Origin: Iris pallida
Lineage: Eukaryota; Streptophyta; Magnoliopsida; Asparagales; Iridaceae
DNA: 64,000 nt
Reading direction: 5' to 3'
Assembly (NCBI GenBank): GCA_029216955.1
Contig: JANAVB010003400.1
Coordinates: 20,347,988-20,411,987 of the forward strand
The number at the start of each line of letters is the position of its first letter. The first letter of the stretch is position 1. Below, one piece after another: positions 45,322-58,395 of this stretch. A model generated the notes under the pieces. The model was not told the DNA's origin, ran no database searches, and saw only the letters and a program-made list of their open reading frames with translations. Made by a program: the position numbers and the translations under genes.

Positions 45322-48300
45322 CTATTTACACACACAGGCTGCAGACACGGAATCATCTGTATTGGAGGTAGGAAAATATATTTAGATGCGATAGTTCTCG
45401 ATATCAAGGACTATGACATCATATTGGGGATGGATTAGCTCGGTGGTTGCAATGCCACCATCGACTGTGCTGGAAAGACGGTTACCTTCCGCCTGCCGAG
45501 AGAGACCGAATTCTGCTACTCGTGTGGTAAAGCGTCGCCGGCCTGCATGGTGATCTCTGTGATATCTGCTCGTAGGTTGATGTATTTCAGCTGTGAAGGC
45601 TACTTGGCTTCCGTGCGCGACATGCGGCAGGATGGTGCAAACGCAAATCAGACGGACGTTGTAGCAGAATACTCCGACGTGTTCCCGGAAGAGCTACGTG
45701 GCATGACACCCGATCGAGAAATTGAGTTCACCATCGACACCTTCCCCACCTGCTTGATTTCCAAAGCTCCATACAGAATAGCCCCTGCAGAACTAAAGGA
45801 ACTCAAAGTGCAGTTACAAGAGCTGCTCGACAAAGGATTCATACGGCCTAGCGTCTCGCCATGGGGAGCCCCTGTATTGTTCGTAAAGAAGAAGGATGGA
45901 TCGTTGCGTCTCTGTATAGACTATCGCGAGCTCATCTAAGCCACCATCCGGAATAAATACCCCCTGCCCCGCATCGATGACCTCTTTAATCAGCTACAAG
46001 GCGCCTCGATATTTTCGAAGATTGACCTTCGATTATGTTACCATCAACTCAAAGTCAAGCCGGATGACGTGCCAAAGTCACCCTTCTGTACTCGTTACGG
46101 CCACTAGGAGTTCTTGGTGATGCCATTTGGCCTAACGAATGCCCATGCCGCCTTCATGGATCGCTTATGAATCAGGTGTTTCGTCCATTCCTCGACAAAT
46201 TCGTGGTATTCTGCATAGATGATATTCTCGCCTATTCGAAGGACAGTGCAACATGCAGCAGCTGCGGACCGTGCTTCAGTCCCTTCGTGACAACCAGTTG
46301 AATACAAAACAGATCAAATGTGAATTCTGGCTAGACAGTGTATCATTTCTTGGGCACATCCTCTCCGCCGAAGGCGTATCAGTTGATCTGAAGAAAGTTG
46401 AAGCCGTTGTTAATTGAAAACGACCCACGTTAATTAGTGAGATTCGAAGCTTCCTCGGCTTGGCGGGATACTACAGACGTTTCGTGAAAGACTTTGCGAA
46501 GATCGCATCGCCATTGACTCGCCTCACTCAGAAAGGAATCGCATTTGAATGGTCAGATGACTGTGAAGCTTCCTTCCAGGAGTTAAAGCAACGGCTCATC
46601 TCGGCCCCGATACTCTCACTTCTAGAAGGGACTGAGGGATTTCAGATCTTCAGTGATGCTTCCGGTCATGGCTTGGGGTGTATATGCTCGTACAGTGGAA
46701 CAAGGTGATATTTTTTGCTTCCCGATAGCTAAAGCCGCACGAGAAGAACTACCCACCCATGACTTGGAATTGGCGGCGATTGTATTCGCGTTAAAACTGT
46801 GGCGTCACTATCTTTATGGCATGGCGTGCAGTATTTTCACGGATCACAAGAGCCTCAAGTATCTCTTTACCCAAAAGGAGCTGAACTTGTGACAAAGGCG
46901 TTGGCTAGAACTGATCAAGGACTATGACTTGACGATCGACTACATACCTGGCAAAGAAAATATGGTGGCCGATGCATTGAGCAAAAAATACAACCTCGCT
47001 ATCCATCAACAAAAGTCTATTGCAGGACTTAGAGGATATGGGCATTGAACTCCTGTTTCGATTCGTGGGAGCTAGCATGACACTGTTGCGGCTAGAATCG
47101 TGCTTGTTAGAAAAGATCAAATCCGTTCAAAAAGACGATCCATACCTGAATAAAATGTGGGAGTTTGTTTCGACGGGTAAGGTGACCTGACTTTGCGGAA
47201 GACGAGGCAGGAGTATTGCGGATAAATGGTCGGCTATGCGTCCTGGATGACTCAGAAGTGCGAAAGGAGATAATGTGGAGGCGCATTATGCGAAATATAC
47301 CTTGCATCCAAGCAGCACCAAGATGTACAAGGACCTCCGCACGACCTTCTGGTGGCACGGAATGAAGAAAGATGTGGCGCTCTTCGTGTTGCAATACATG
47401 ACCTCTCAGTAGGTGAAAGCTGAGCATCAGAGGCCGGACGGGGAGATGCAGAACCTGACAATTCTGGAATGGAAGTGGCAGCACGTATGCATGGATTTTA
47501 TTGTTAGTCTGTCGAAGATGCCATGAGAAAATGATGCCATCTGGGTTATCGTCGATCGACTAACCCAATCAGCGCATTTCATTGCCATCAAAATTACTTG
47601 GAGCGTCGATCGTCTGGCTCAGATTTATCTTGACGAGATAATCCGGTTGCACGGAGTTCCAGTATTCATCGTCTCTAATCGGGATGGACGATTTCTATCA
47701 CACTTTTGGATTAGCCTTCAGTCGGCTCTGGATACTAAGTTGAGCTTTAGCTCGGCTTACCATCCCCAGACCGACGGCCAAATGGAGCGCGTAAATCAGA
47801 TTCTCGAAGACATGCTACGGCTCTGCATAATTGACTTCAAGTGGAGTTGGGACGTCCATCTACCTCTGGCCGAATTTGCATACAATAATAGCTATCAATC
47901 CAGCATTCAGATGGCGCCATACGAAGCCTTGTACGAACGGAAGTGCAGATCACCTATTTGCTGGGACGAAGTCGGGGAGGGAAGATTCTTGGCCCGGAGC
48001 TGGTGGAACAGACCGTAGAGAAGGTCACGCTTATTCGGAAAAGACTTAAGATTGCACAGAGTCGACAGAAAAACTACGCTGATGTCCATCGTCGACCCCT
48101 CGAGTTCTTGGAAGGCGATCATGTGTTTCTGAAGGTAACGCCCATGCGAGGAGTTACCAGATTCGACGGAAAGGGAAAGCTCAGTCCAAGATTTGTTGAT
48201 CCTTCCGAAATACTGAAGCGAGTCGCCCCAGTAGCTTATCAGATTGCATTATCGCCAGCACTATTGGATGTGTACGATGTCTTCCACGTCTCTCAGTTGC

Positions 48301-48548
48301 GGAAGTACATGCACGATCGGAGCCACGTGGTAGATTTTGGTCAGCTAAATCAGAAGGCAAACTTATCTTATATGGAAGAATCAGTCCAAGTCTTGGAGCA
48401 CAAAGATAAATTGCTCCGAAATCAAGCGATCTCATTCGTCCGCGTACTCTGGAAAAACCATTCGATCGAAGAGTCGACCTGGGAACTCGAATACGAGATG
48501 AAGGAAAAGTTTACTTCCTATTTTCCTAGCGGTAGGTTCCCTTCTTAA
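45322..48548 (+). pseudogene. pol: Element C pol: RT, RNase H, integrase, chromodomain
   Basis: Reverse transcriptase starts near 45660 ([23 protein letters not shown]). It has stops near 45938 and 46108, and the catalytic CIDDILAYS near 46215 is followed by a frameshift. RNase H is 46640-46990 ([19 protein letters not shown]). Integrase is 47270-48010: both Cys of the HHCC site are lost, and the second catalytic motif reads SNRDGRF instead of SDRD. The chromodomain-like tail ends at 48548. Many stops and shifts show long decay. Confidence 0.88.
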
Positions 48549-50380
48549 GTTTCGAGGACGAAACTTTTTCTTAGTTGGTTATGGTGTAGTGCCCCGTCCC
48601 TACATTGTGCCCTATTTCCTGTCCACAGGGTGCGCGAGAAAGGAATATTGTCGCTATCGATTTAGTCGGAACCGATTGGTAGGGATTGATTGAATCGATT
48701 GAACGGGACCGATTGAATTAAGATCATTTCCTCGTTGTGGAATTGTTTCTTCGGAATCAAGTATCATATTCAGCGGATTGCGCCTCGAGGATAGATTTTG
48801 AGGCCGAGTCGGGAGAAACCACCCGTTGCTCTGCTTTTAATGCCGCAATTGCTTCTTTGGCTTTGGTTTTCTGAATGCGTTTTCGTGAATGTTTTCGATG
48901 GTTTTCATGGCTTGCATTTTCGGACTTCGCATTCGTATCGAACTCATTGAATGAGGCAGTGTTCTGATCAAGTGCTTATGCAATTTCAGGTAATCGCGTA
49001 GGCGCCGTCTAACACGACCAACCAGTCTCTCGCCTCAAGCAAAAATCAATGTGAGTGGCTGACCCTTCTCCCTTCGACCCCCTTTTCTCCAATAAATTGT
49101 CGATACCAAAATATGCTATGCTAGATGTAAATGCAAGGCTTATTCCAATAAACTGTTGCACGACATCTCACGTACACTTGCTATAGAACTGCTATAACAT
49201 GAAATTGATGCATGCTTTCTTATGCCATGTTTACTATAGAGCTGTTCAAAATGAAGATTGAATCGATTAACGAATATTGCAACGATAAGGCGGCACATAT
49301 TGAAAACTGGCTAACTCTCAAAGATTTCGTAGACCATGCTTGAATAATTAATTTTAATCTAGCACGGTCATGGACAACTTGTGCACAAGATTTCGCTTCC
49401 TCGAACGGCAACCCGGTACCATGGGACCGATCCGGCCTAGGAGGAATGCAAGATAGCTGTGCTGGATGCTAGCACGGGTCATTCGGAACTTTCAACGGGA
49501 CTAGCTACCCGCGCTGAAAGGGTCACTGTCTCGACCAAGCTATATGTACAGGATGGCTTGAATTGCAGTGACCCTTACCGAAATACTATTTACAAGCTTT
49601 TGATATATAAATCTGACAGGAAAAAACATGGTAAGTTGTATGTTGCACGGCACACTCAGTCGTGGGTAAGTTCTGGCGTATATTACCTTGTTTATGTTTC
49701 GTCAAATGGCTTGCATGAAACTGACTAGGAATGGCTAGAAAGATCATTAAAATATGTTGCATATTTTACCTAAATTCTTGAACCAAATGAGAGCGCGAAA
49801 ATTAATTAGCCACGCACCAGTACACGTAAACGTACTGATCCTCACTCTCCACAGGTGCTCCGACCCCAGATAGCGTGTCACAGAACTGAAGGCGACGCTA
49901 CAACATTTTGAAGTCTTGCTAGTGTGCGAAGGCAAATCTCTAACCTTTTGAAGACTCCGATCAAGACCCATGTCGCATCAACTCTCTCCGATACCAGGTC
50001 TAAGACAGTGTATTGTTGCTTATGTATAAAGGGATGTAAACGTATGGAACGACTATTTCATCGACGGTCATTTTGTAATGGAGTCAGTTGTAAGTCCGCA
50101 CGGAACCTTTGTATCGAGTCTGTAATATGATGTTCAATTATCAATAAAGCAAAAGTTTTCTTCTGAAACTCCCGTTTCCCGTTATACGTATTTTCGTATA
50201 CGTATACGAGATTTCTGGCATTTATCAGGTGGACCGTAGTTAGACTTGTCTTGCTTAGCCCAGTCTTGGTTTAATCTTGACTTGGTTTATTTGATTTGGT
50301 TTGGCTCAATTTGACTTGGTTTAGCTTGCTTGGTTTATTTTGGTTTAGTTTTGGTTTGGTTTGAGATGGTGAGGCTCTGA

Positions 50381-50390
50381 CTATATAAGC
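50381..50390 (+). promoter_or_regulatory. TATA box of the solo LTR
   Basis: CTATATAAGC followed by CCACCAACCCC, the same context as in element B at 18065. Confidence 0.6.
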
Positions 50391-50814
50391 CACCAACCCC
50401 TCTCTCTCTCCTCATTTACTTCTCCTTCTTCATTTATTTCTTCATCTTCTTCCTCTTAACTTCTCTACCTACCAAGAGAGGCTTAGGCAAGTGCAACTTG
50501 CTTCATGATGGATCTCAAATTTTACTGTTCCATTCTCTTTCTTACTCGATTTTAAGCCTCTTTAGAACTTGACATTTTTGGGTTTGATGGATGAATTTTT
50601 GTAGATCTAAGTTTGTAGCCTTCTCAGTTTTCTTGGGTTTTGATCTATCAAACTTTATTATTTTCAAATTTTGATTGTTCTATGTTGTAGAGAATTCGAT
50701 TTTACCAAAAATGGACCTTTGAAAAGTTAGATTTAGACTTGTTTTGAGGAAGTTATGGCTAAAATAAGATTTGAACATTTTCTAGTTCATCTGTCGTGAT
50801 TCTGGCAGGGACAA

Positions 50815-51145
50815 TAAATAGTGCCGCATGAATAGTGCCGCAAGAATGAATAGTGCCGCAGGAATGAATAGTGCCGCATGGCTTGCATAGTGTCGCATGG
50901 ATACATAGTGCCGCATGGCTTGCATAGTGCCGCATGAATGAATAGTGTCGCAGGAATGAATAGTGCCGCATGGCTTGTATAGTGCCGCATGGATGCATAG
51001 TGCCGCAGGAATGAATAGTGCCGCATGGATGTATAGTGCCGCATGGCTTGCATAGTGTCGCATGGATGAATAGTGCCGCAGGAATGAATAGTGTCGCAGG
51101 CTTGCATAGTGTCGCATGAATGAATAGTGCCGTACAATGCCGCAT
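50815..51145. repeat. LTR minisatellite with AATAGTGCCGCATG unit
   Basis: About 20 copies of AATAGTGCCGCA plus a variable TGGCTTGC/TGAATG/GGAATG spacer lie downstream of the TATA box, in the position equivalent to the array in element B. The core TGCCGCA is the reverse complement of B's TGCGGCA. Overlapping minus-strand frames rich in His, Cys and Tyr are artefacts. Confidence 0.92.
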
Positions 51146-53352
51146 AGTACCTATTTTGGCTGTTCTTGGTTGTTTTATGTCCTATTTGGCTGATTTGTGG
51201 TCACTCCCAACATGAAAGTTGTAGATCTTTGTCTTGGCTTCAAGAATCTTCTTGTTTCACTTTAACTGGAGTTCATATGCGATTGATAACTTCAATCATA
51301 GTTTTGATCTTTTGGCATGTTTTCTGTACTTGACGTTTTGAGGTTTCTTCAACTGCAATAAATTTCTTAACATGATTTAATGATCTTGTATAATTAGAGA
51401 ATGATTGTACACCCTTTGTACACCTAACACTAGAATAGATTCAATTATTGTTTTGTGCCAATTAGTTACTTTTACTTATCCCTTCTCACATGTCAGGATA
51501 TGTCTTTCCTTTCGAATATTTCTTATGTGATATGATGTGTTTTCATGCTTTTTTCGGATTTATTGTACTTTACAATCTATGTCATATCTTAGAATTTCTA
51601 AATAGTGACCCGTTGTGGTGCACTCATGATTTATGTCTTTTCTTTGCTTTATATGATAGTGACCCGTTGTGGTGCACTCATGAACATGTCTTTACATGAT
51701 AACTCTTGAGAGTGACCCGTCGTGGTGCACTCTTGACAAGTAACTTGACATGATAATTCTTGATGGTGGTCCGTCGTGACGCACTCTTGACATGATAAGT
51801 AATCTTGATAAGTAACCTAACATGTAATCTTGAATGTTGTTGCGATAGCTATCTTGACATGCTGATTAATAACTCGTCTTGCCACCGTGGGTGATTGTTC
51901 TTGAATGTGCTTGTGTAAGCTACCAGTCTCGTCTTGCATCATGTCTAGGACTTGCATCCCTGGTTACCACGGTCAGGGATTCATACTGAATCTAACTAGG
52001 TTAATGACTAGATTGATCAAGTAGTTCATAAAGAGATTTTTCAGTCACAGGCAATCCCGTTATCTGGGCGCTTTAATTGGACTTGTAGCATGCCGTCGAA
52101 TAGGGCGCATTTCCAGCACACTGTCATGTGTTGCACCCCCAAGTCACCATGGGATACATTTGTCTCCTGGGCGATGTATCCACCTAATACAACTCTCAAC
52201 CTGCGGAAGAATAACTGGATAGCTGCAGGGCTTGTGACTGTTGGAACATCTCATTGCATCTTGTTAGTAACTAGGCTTGTGATAACCCTAGTTAGTTAAA
52301 GTATCAAGCCGTACTAATTGCTTGGCCGTGATTGATGGATGGAGTCTAGTCTTGTCTAGACCATGCCAGTACATGGTTACTTCAGGACATTTTACAGTTT
52401 ATGCTTACTTGTCGATAATTGGTTAGAGACTAAGTTCTGTTCAGGCGAAGCGTTACAACCCCGGTCCTTGTTTGGTTTACGGGTTGTAACTTGGTTACCG
52501 GAATAGTTCTTTAGTTATCTTATCGTTTATTACCCTACTTTCATGCCTCCAGTTTTCTTGTTATTATTATGCCTTGTGTTCTAACTTGCTGGTTTTAGTT
52601 CCCAAGTGAAGCCTCCCTTGTGGCACTTGCTTTTTCTGGGGTCTGATCCAGCTGGTTTTGTATGGCCAAATTTCGGAGCAGCACCCGAGAATCTCCCCGC
52701 CTTCCAGCCAGATGGTGAACACTAGAAGAAACCCTGGCAATGAGTGGGTTTAATTTTTGCTCGCCCGCTCTATTGTAAAATTATTCTTTTGAGACGTTTA
52801 GCCGCCGAGCAAGTGTTAGCTCGTGTCGAATACTTATATTTCTTGTCTGCCTACGGGCTGTAACATGATTAACAAATCCTAGGGTTGATCATGTATGACT
52901 GAAACTCTTGCTAGTCCTCGTATTTTGTACGACTAGCTTCATGATCATCTGTATATGAAATATATGGGACGCCTTACTATTGAATATCTGATGGTCTAAC
53001 ATCTTGTGACTATTATTACTTGCTTGAGATTGAGACACTAGGCTTGTTCTTGACCATAAGAGACTAATGGCTTGTAGATAAACCCTCATGCATCTAGACA
53101 GCCGTGACCGTATATCGAGATGGATTACACTTCTATATACATAGCTGGCTGTGTATGCCCCCGCTCTCCAGTATTCTGGTTCTGGGACGTGACATCTTCT
53201 ATACAATAAATTCAATTTACTCTGCGTACTCTCTTTGTTGTTATTTTTCGAATAACCTTATGAAAGTACCTTGTGCGAGCGCAACCTAGGCTTGTACAGC
53301 ATCACGCTCAGGTGACGACTACGATTCTTCGAAATCGGGACATGACAACTGA

Positions 53353-54285
53353 CGGCGACGTTTGATGGAAAACGTGATTCATCTCGGATTTACGACTCAG
53401 TTGTTGGCGTATACCGAACAAATCAGGGAGATAAATCTCATAAGGATCACTTCAGGGCCTTTAAGACTGACGGATGAGATCGACTGCATATTGCCTCTAA
53501 TAACGGATATCAATGAAGAGAAGGCTCAACGTGAGCAGTTTCATGTCATGGCATATCTTGCCTCTCTCTATCATGATGCGGACTCTGCTCGCTCTCAAAT
53601 TATTGCTGGATCTGATGTTCCATCTCAGATGGAAGCACACTATCGTGTCCTTAGGGCTACGAAAGTCGTAGAGACCACTCCGGGTGATGCTCCTAATTAT
53701 TTCGATCTGCTCTTGGTACTGCTCGTGCTGGATTTCGTAGTAGTCGTAGTAGACAACGTGGTAGCCGAAATGTTGTTGGTCATGATGGTGGACGAGATAA
53801 TGGCAGTCGCGATGGAGAAAGGCCTCGCACATGCTTCAACTATGGTCAGCATGACACTTTCCAGTGGCAACGTCCTAAAGCACATGCCGCCAATGTGACA
53901 TCAGATGCTCCTGATGATAGTGTTCGATCTGTCCAGATGACTGCCGAGTCATATACAAATTTTCTTGACTTCCAAGCTCGACATCGTAGTGAAGCATCCA
54001 CATCTGGGTCTACTGTCGGGTACGCAGCGGCATCTGTGGTGAGGTCAAAGCAGTAGGTAATTGACTCTGGTACGTTTGCTCACATGACTAACGACGCGGG
54101 TATAATACGCAATTATGTATCGGTTGGTCGTGTTTTCGATATTACTGTGGCCAATTGTGGTTTACTAACAGTCCGTAGATGAGGAAGTGTCCGCCTCTCT
54201 TTCGGACTGCCACTCAATTCCGTATTACATACACCTGGAAACCCATTCAATTTGCTTTCAATTAGTCAACTTACTTTGACTTATA
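53353..54285 (+). pseudogene. gag: D3 gag and protease, right fragment
   Basis: Continues the gag interrupted at 42003 (TTTGATGGAAAACG matches D1 at 29319). The capsid part is open from 53362. The zinc-knuckle region is degraded (CFNYGQHDTFQW). The protease motif DSGTFAH at about 54063 keeps D-S-G but is preceded by a stop at 54055. The frame is broken several times. Confidence 0.85.
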
Positions 54286-55514
54286 TTGCTCGGTAACATT
54301 TTTTCTAATGATTGTGTTTTTCAGGACCTAAGGACTCAGATGACTATTGGTAAGGGGCATGTGGTTGGAGGGTTGTATCTGTTTGACGTTCCTTCTTCTG
54401 TTGCTTGTGCCGGTATGAAACTAGATACTTTCGAGTTACATTGTCAGTCAGGTCATCCATCAATCCAAACTCTCCAAAAAATGTACCCATCTTTAGATGT
54501 TCCAGTTACTTTTCATTGAGAGTCGTGTCGTTTAGCTAAGCATCACCAGGTTTCTTATCTGGTTAGTCAAAATAAAATTGCATCCACTGCTTTCAAGTTT
54601 GTGCATTTTGATACATGGGGACCCTGTCCGATTAAATCAATGATCAGTTTCAAGTATTTTGTTACTTTTATTGATGACTACTCAAGTGTTACCTTTGTTT
54701 ATCTGATGAAAAATTGCTACGAATTATTTGAAATTTAGTGCAAGTTTTTGGTCGAAATCAAAACACAATTTGGTGTTTGGATTAAATGCCTTCGAAGTGA
54801 CAATAGCCGTGAGTATCTTTCTCGTGAGTTTAAGACTCATTTGTCCCGCAATGGCATCATCCACCAAACTTCTTGTTCTTACTCCCAAAAAATTTTGGTC
54901 GGATGCAGTACTTACAGCTTGTTATCTTATTAATCACATACCATCGTCGGTTTTCAATGGTTATACTCCCTTTTCTCGATTATATCCCAAAAGAGAGCCA
55001 TTTTCCCTCTCTCTCAAAAATTTTTGTTGCTTGTGCTATGTTCGGGATACCCGATCAACTATTTCTAAATTAGATCCTAAAGCAATCCAATGTGTTTTTC
55101 TTGGATATCCTAAAGATCAGAAAGGGTATTGTTGTTTTTTCCTACCTTGAAGATGTATTTTCTCTCGAAATGTTACCTTTGTTGAACCGAGTTTCTTCCA
55201 CATCCACAAACTACGGATCGAGTTCTCCAAATTTATCCAAAAGAGGATTATTGTTATTTCATGTTCAAACACAACAGCCCCCCGTAAAGGTGTCCTCCCT
55301 ATCGAACCAGTATCCCAGTCCGACGGTCCGCAAACACCAATTCAGTCAGTACCAACGTCGCCCGGACGAACATCACAGATAGTGCTCACTGAGCCATCCT
55401 CCTTCTCTAGCTCCACTGATTCGCCTCTGCCTGTTTTGCCAGCTCGACCTCGCCGTGCCTGTCGTGATCATCCCTTGTATGTTGACAACGACAAAGGGCT
55501 CGCAAGCCACACTC
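54286..55514 (+). pseudogene. pol: D3 pre-integrase and integrase, truncated by E
   Basis: The pre-integrase zinc site (HCQSGHPS) is followed by a TGA at 54517-54519 and integrase sequence (FDTWGPCP, LRSDNSREY). A ~90-bp deletion near 54887 removes the segment with the catalytic Glu. The following linker aligns with D1 up to 55514, where element E begins. The adjacent CACTC (55510-55514) is the expected left TSD copy. Confidence 0.85.
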
Positions 55515-56573
55515 TGTTGGCCCATTGGTCATGGTCAGACTGATTTTAATAATTGATCAAACTTTGTCTCGATATACGGAGCTACTCAGATGTTTACCCA
55601 AGACGTTTTGGACACTTGGACACTGATCAAGATCGGATATCTACTCAGTTCAAGACCGAAGCTATGTTTGCCACTCGAGACTGTATTTCTTTATGTAATG
55701 TAATTTTTACTTTTATTGAGTCTAGGAATACATTGTACACCGAGTCGTACAGGCAAATAGGCTATCCAAAATCGTTTTTTAAAATACCTGTTTTTGAAAA
55801 ACATCCCTTATTTACAAAAGCTTCTGAAGGATTTTAAAAAGCCCAAAATTCACTTTTGAAAAACCCTGGCCTATCCTGACAAAACTCGGCCCGAATTGTT
55901 AGTAACCGTTTGATTTTCGAACGTTTGAAAAACTTGGTCTCCCTTCAGCTGCGGATTGTTACATAGAGTACTGTCCGAATTATGCCCGAATTCTGCCAGA
56001 GTTATGTCTTTGGAAAAACTATAAATAGAGAAGAATTCTGATCATTTCAAATCACTCATTCACTTTCATCTCTTCTCTTCTAAGCTTACGTTTCTTTCCA
56101 AAGAGTTCTAAAAAGATTTCATTTTCAAATCCCAAGCCAGTTACAATTCTCTAATCAATTTGCCGGTACGGTGCGGTCTAGAAGATTTTCAGAGAAATTG
56201 TAATCAGAGGCTTGATTGAAGAAAGACTCTTCAAAATTGAAGTTGGTCGAGTTCTTCGTATCAAAAGCTCGCTTCTGTAGAAGTTGCAAGGACTTCGTAT
56301 GAAAACTTGCGGGATTTTCCAATAGTGGATTCAACTGGAAGCTAGAGTTCTTCCGACTAGACTAGTCCTCACAAGAGGAAAATCAGTATACATCGATGTG
56401 TTTGTGTTTGCCTTCTGAGCTCATTTCTTTTACAGTTATTGTTTTGTGATTATTGATTTAATTCTGTGATCTTACTGCTAACAAGTTTTTAATTAGCAAT
56501 ATTTCGCTGCCTACTCTATTCACCCCCCCCCCCCCCCTTCTAGAGTATTCTGCATTACGACTTCGTTCCTACA
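55515..56573 (+). repeat. 5' LTR of element E (1059 bp)
   Basis: Starts TGTTGGCCCATTGGTCATGG and ends GACTTCGTTCCTACA. A TATA box (CTATAAATAG, about 56020) and a C homopolymer near 56522-56537 are present. The similar solo LTR at 38968 helps fix both ends. Confidence 0.93.
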
Positions 56574-56664
56574 ATTGGTATCAGAGCGGGTTATAGGTAA
56601 AACAAGGTAAAATTGCAGTTATATTCAATTATTCTTAATTGCTATATAAATCACAGTATAACAC

Positions 56665-58395
56665 ATGATAACTGTGAAATTCACAAGTGAAGGCCAAACC
56701 ACAAACATACCTCCACTGTTTGACGGCACAAACTACACTTATTGGAAAACACAGATGAGTTTCTTCTTAAAATCTCTTGATTTTGACTTATGGTCTATAG
56801 TTATTGATGGCTACAAAAAGCCTTCTCGTATTACTATTGAGGGAGTTTTAGTTGATAAACCCCATGATAAATATACTGAGGATGACAAGAAAAAAGCCAG
56901 TCTTGACGCACGTGCTATTAACGCTTTATTTTGTGCTTTAGAGAGAATTGAGTTTAACAGGGTGTCGACTTGCACAACATCGAATAAAGTGTGAAAACTT
57001 CTCGAAGTAACCCACGAAGGAACAACGCAAGTCAAGGAGTCAAAGATCAGCAGACTTACTCAAGAGTACGAGGCGTTCAAGATGAAGCCAAATGAATCCG
57101 TCACTCAGATGTTTACGAGATTCCTGGATATTGTAAATCCTTTGTCTTCATTAGGCAAGGAATACAGTAACCATGAGAAGATTCGCAAACTTCTACGAGC
57201 TCTCACGAAGAACTGGATTCCAAAGGCTACAGCAACCATTGAAGGAAACCACCTCTCAATAATGTCTCTGGAAACACTCATGGGTAAAAGCTACTCACTC
57301 ACGAGTTGGAACTTCAAGACTTTGAAGATGCTACACCAAAGGATAAGTCAGAGAAGTCGATCGCTTTCAAGGCTCAACATAGAAGAACTGTCGAAGATGA
57401 TTCTGACGACAGCGACTCTGACTTTGAAGATCAAGTTCTTCTGGTAAGAAAATTCAAGAAGTTCATGAGATTCAACAGAAGAACAAAAGACAGCAACAGC
57501 AACAGCAACAACAACGAGGAAGATCCTATTTGCTACTGATGTAAGAAGAAAGGACATATGAAGAAAGATTATCCAACAGCATCATCATCAATAAGAAAAA
57601 GCAGCAAATATGACAAAGGCTACCTAAAGAGGTCTACATCAAAGAAGTACACCAATACAAGCATATGGCATGAGAGCGAAGCCAGCGACTCAGAAGACGA
57701 ACAATTGGATGACGCTGCAAATGTATGCTTGATAGCTTGCGATCAGGTAACCACTAATCCTCTGTTTGATCCTTATGATGATATCACCTTTGAGCAACTA
57801 GGAGAGACTTTCAGTGACCTGTTAAATGACTACAGGAAACTGCGTAGTAAATATGAAACCTCTAAGAAGGTACTTAAAGAGTACAAAGGTGAGATAGGAA
57901 GACTTACCGACCAACTAGCTGATGTTAGAAATAATGTTTCTTCTATTGAGTCTGGTGAGCTTTCTTCTATTAAGCTGTTGTTACACGAGACTACCAAGTT
58001 ATCCGAAGAAAAAGACCAAACTATCATCCAGCTAAAGGAAGACCTATCTAAGGAGAGAGAGTCTCCAGTGTGCACAAGTCAGAATGAAAACACTTACATC
58101 TGACTATACTAGATTATATGACACCTCCAAAAAGTTGGAAATTAGTTTAGAAAAACGGCCTGAAGTTGCTGCTTTCTATTCTAACACGTGTCAATTACCG
58201 AATCATCGGAACACACCCAAACCAAACACTGTCAGACCAAACCATACCAAACCACTGCCCAAGAAGACTAATAGGCATGAATTTTTTAAACTAGAAAACC
58301 AAAACCTACCAATCATGCACCTCACACAACTTCAAAATGTCATTATTGTGGCCTCATTGGTCATATATCCTCTGCATGTAGAATCAGAAAGTTAG
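56665..58395 (+). pseudogene. gag: Element E gag
   Basis: The Gag capsid domain (PPLFDGTNYTYWKTQM) starts at 56665, with a TGA replacing Trp at 56992-56994, after which the frame continues to about 57290. A 1-bp insertion moves it to the next frame (57306-58103). There the first zinc knuckle is broken by a TGA (57537-57539) and a Tyr for the last Cys. A Glu/Lys/Leu-rich stretch (57800-58070) is a predicted coiled coil, as in Sirevirus Gag. A further shift near 58085 and another near 58290 lead to a second, intact zinc knuckle CHYCGLIGHISSAC (about 58340). Confidence 0.88.

Larger units (their letters stand above)
50164..53194 (+). mobile_element. Solo LTR related to element B (3031 bp)
   Basis: Exact TSD TCTTC at 50159-50163 and 53195-53199. 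It starts TGAAACTCCCG and ends GGGACGTGACA. It shares long blocks with the B LTR: GTTATACGTATTTTCGTATACG near the start, TATA plus CCACCAACCCC (50381-50400), GTGACCCGTCGTGGTGCACTC, and the final CTCCAGTATTCTGGTTCTGG. No internal region is present, so recombination between two LTRs removed the rest of the element. Confidence 0.95.
42004..53347 (+). mobile_element. Element C: Ty3/gypsy chromovirus inserted in D3 gag
   Basis: Exact TSD ACTGA at 41999-42003 and 53348-53352. The 5' LTR is 42004-43733 (1730 bp). The 3' LTR is 48585-50163 plus 53200-53347 (1727 bp without the insert), interrupted by a B-related solo LTR. The primer site TGGTATTAGAGC (43738) matches initiator Met-tRNA with one mismatch. 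Gag-pol is broken throughout. The C-terminal chromodomain-like sequence places it among chromoviruses. Confidence 0.95.
48585..53347 (+). repeat. 3' LTR of element C, split by a solo LTR
   Basis: The first part is 48585-50163 and the last part 53200-53347, with TCTTC duplicated at the break. It begins after the block TTTCGAGGACGAAACTTTTTC (48550-48570) that precedes gypsy 3' LTRs. Alignment to the 5' LTR shows scattered substitutions and small gaps. Confidence 0.93.
41109..55514 (+). mobile_element. Element D3: Ty1/copia, split by C and E, right end outside window
   Basis: The 5' LTR is 41109-41232. The left part of gag (41746-42003) continues at 53353 after element C, with ACTGA duplicated at the junction. 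The body continues to 55514, where element E begins. The missing reverse transcriptase, RNase H and 3' LTR should lie right of E. The left flank TAAGG (41104-41108) is the expected target duplication. It is the most decayed of the three D-family copies. Confidence 0.92.

Noticed and set aside
50759..51145. His/Cys/Tyr-rich minus-strand ORFs resembling metal-binding proteins
   Set aside because: Three frames of the same minisatellite are open at once.
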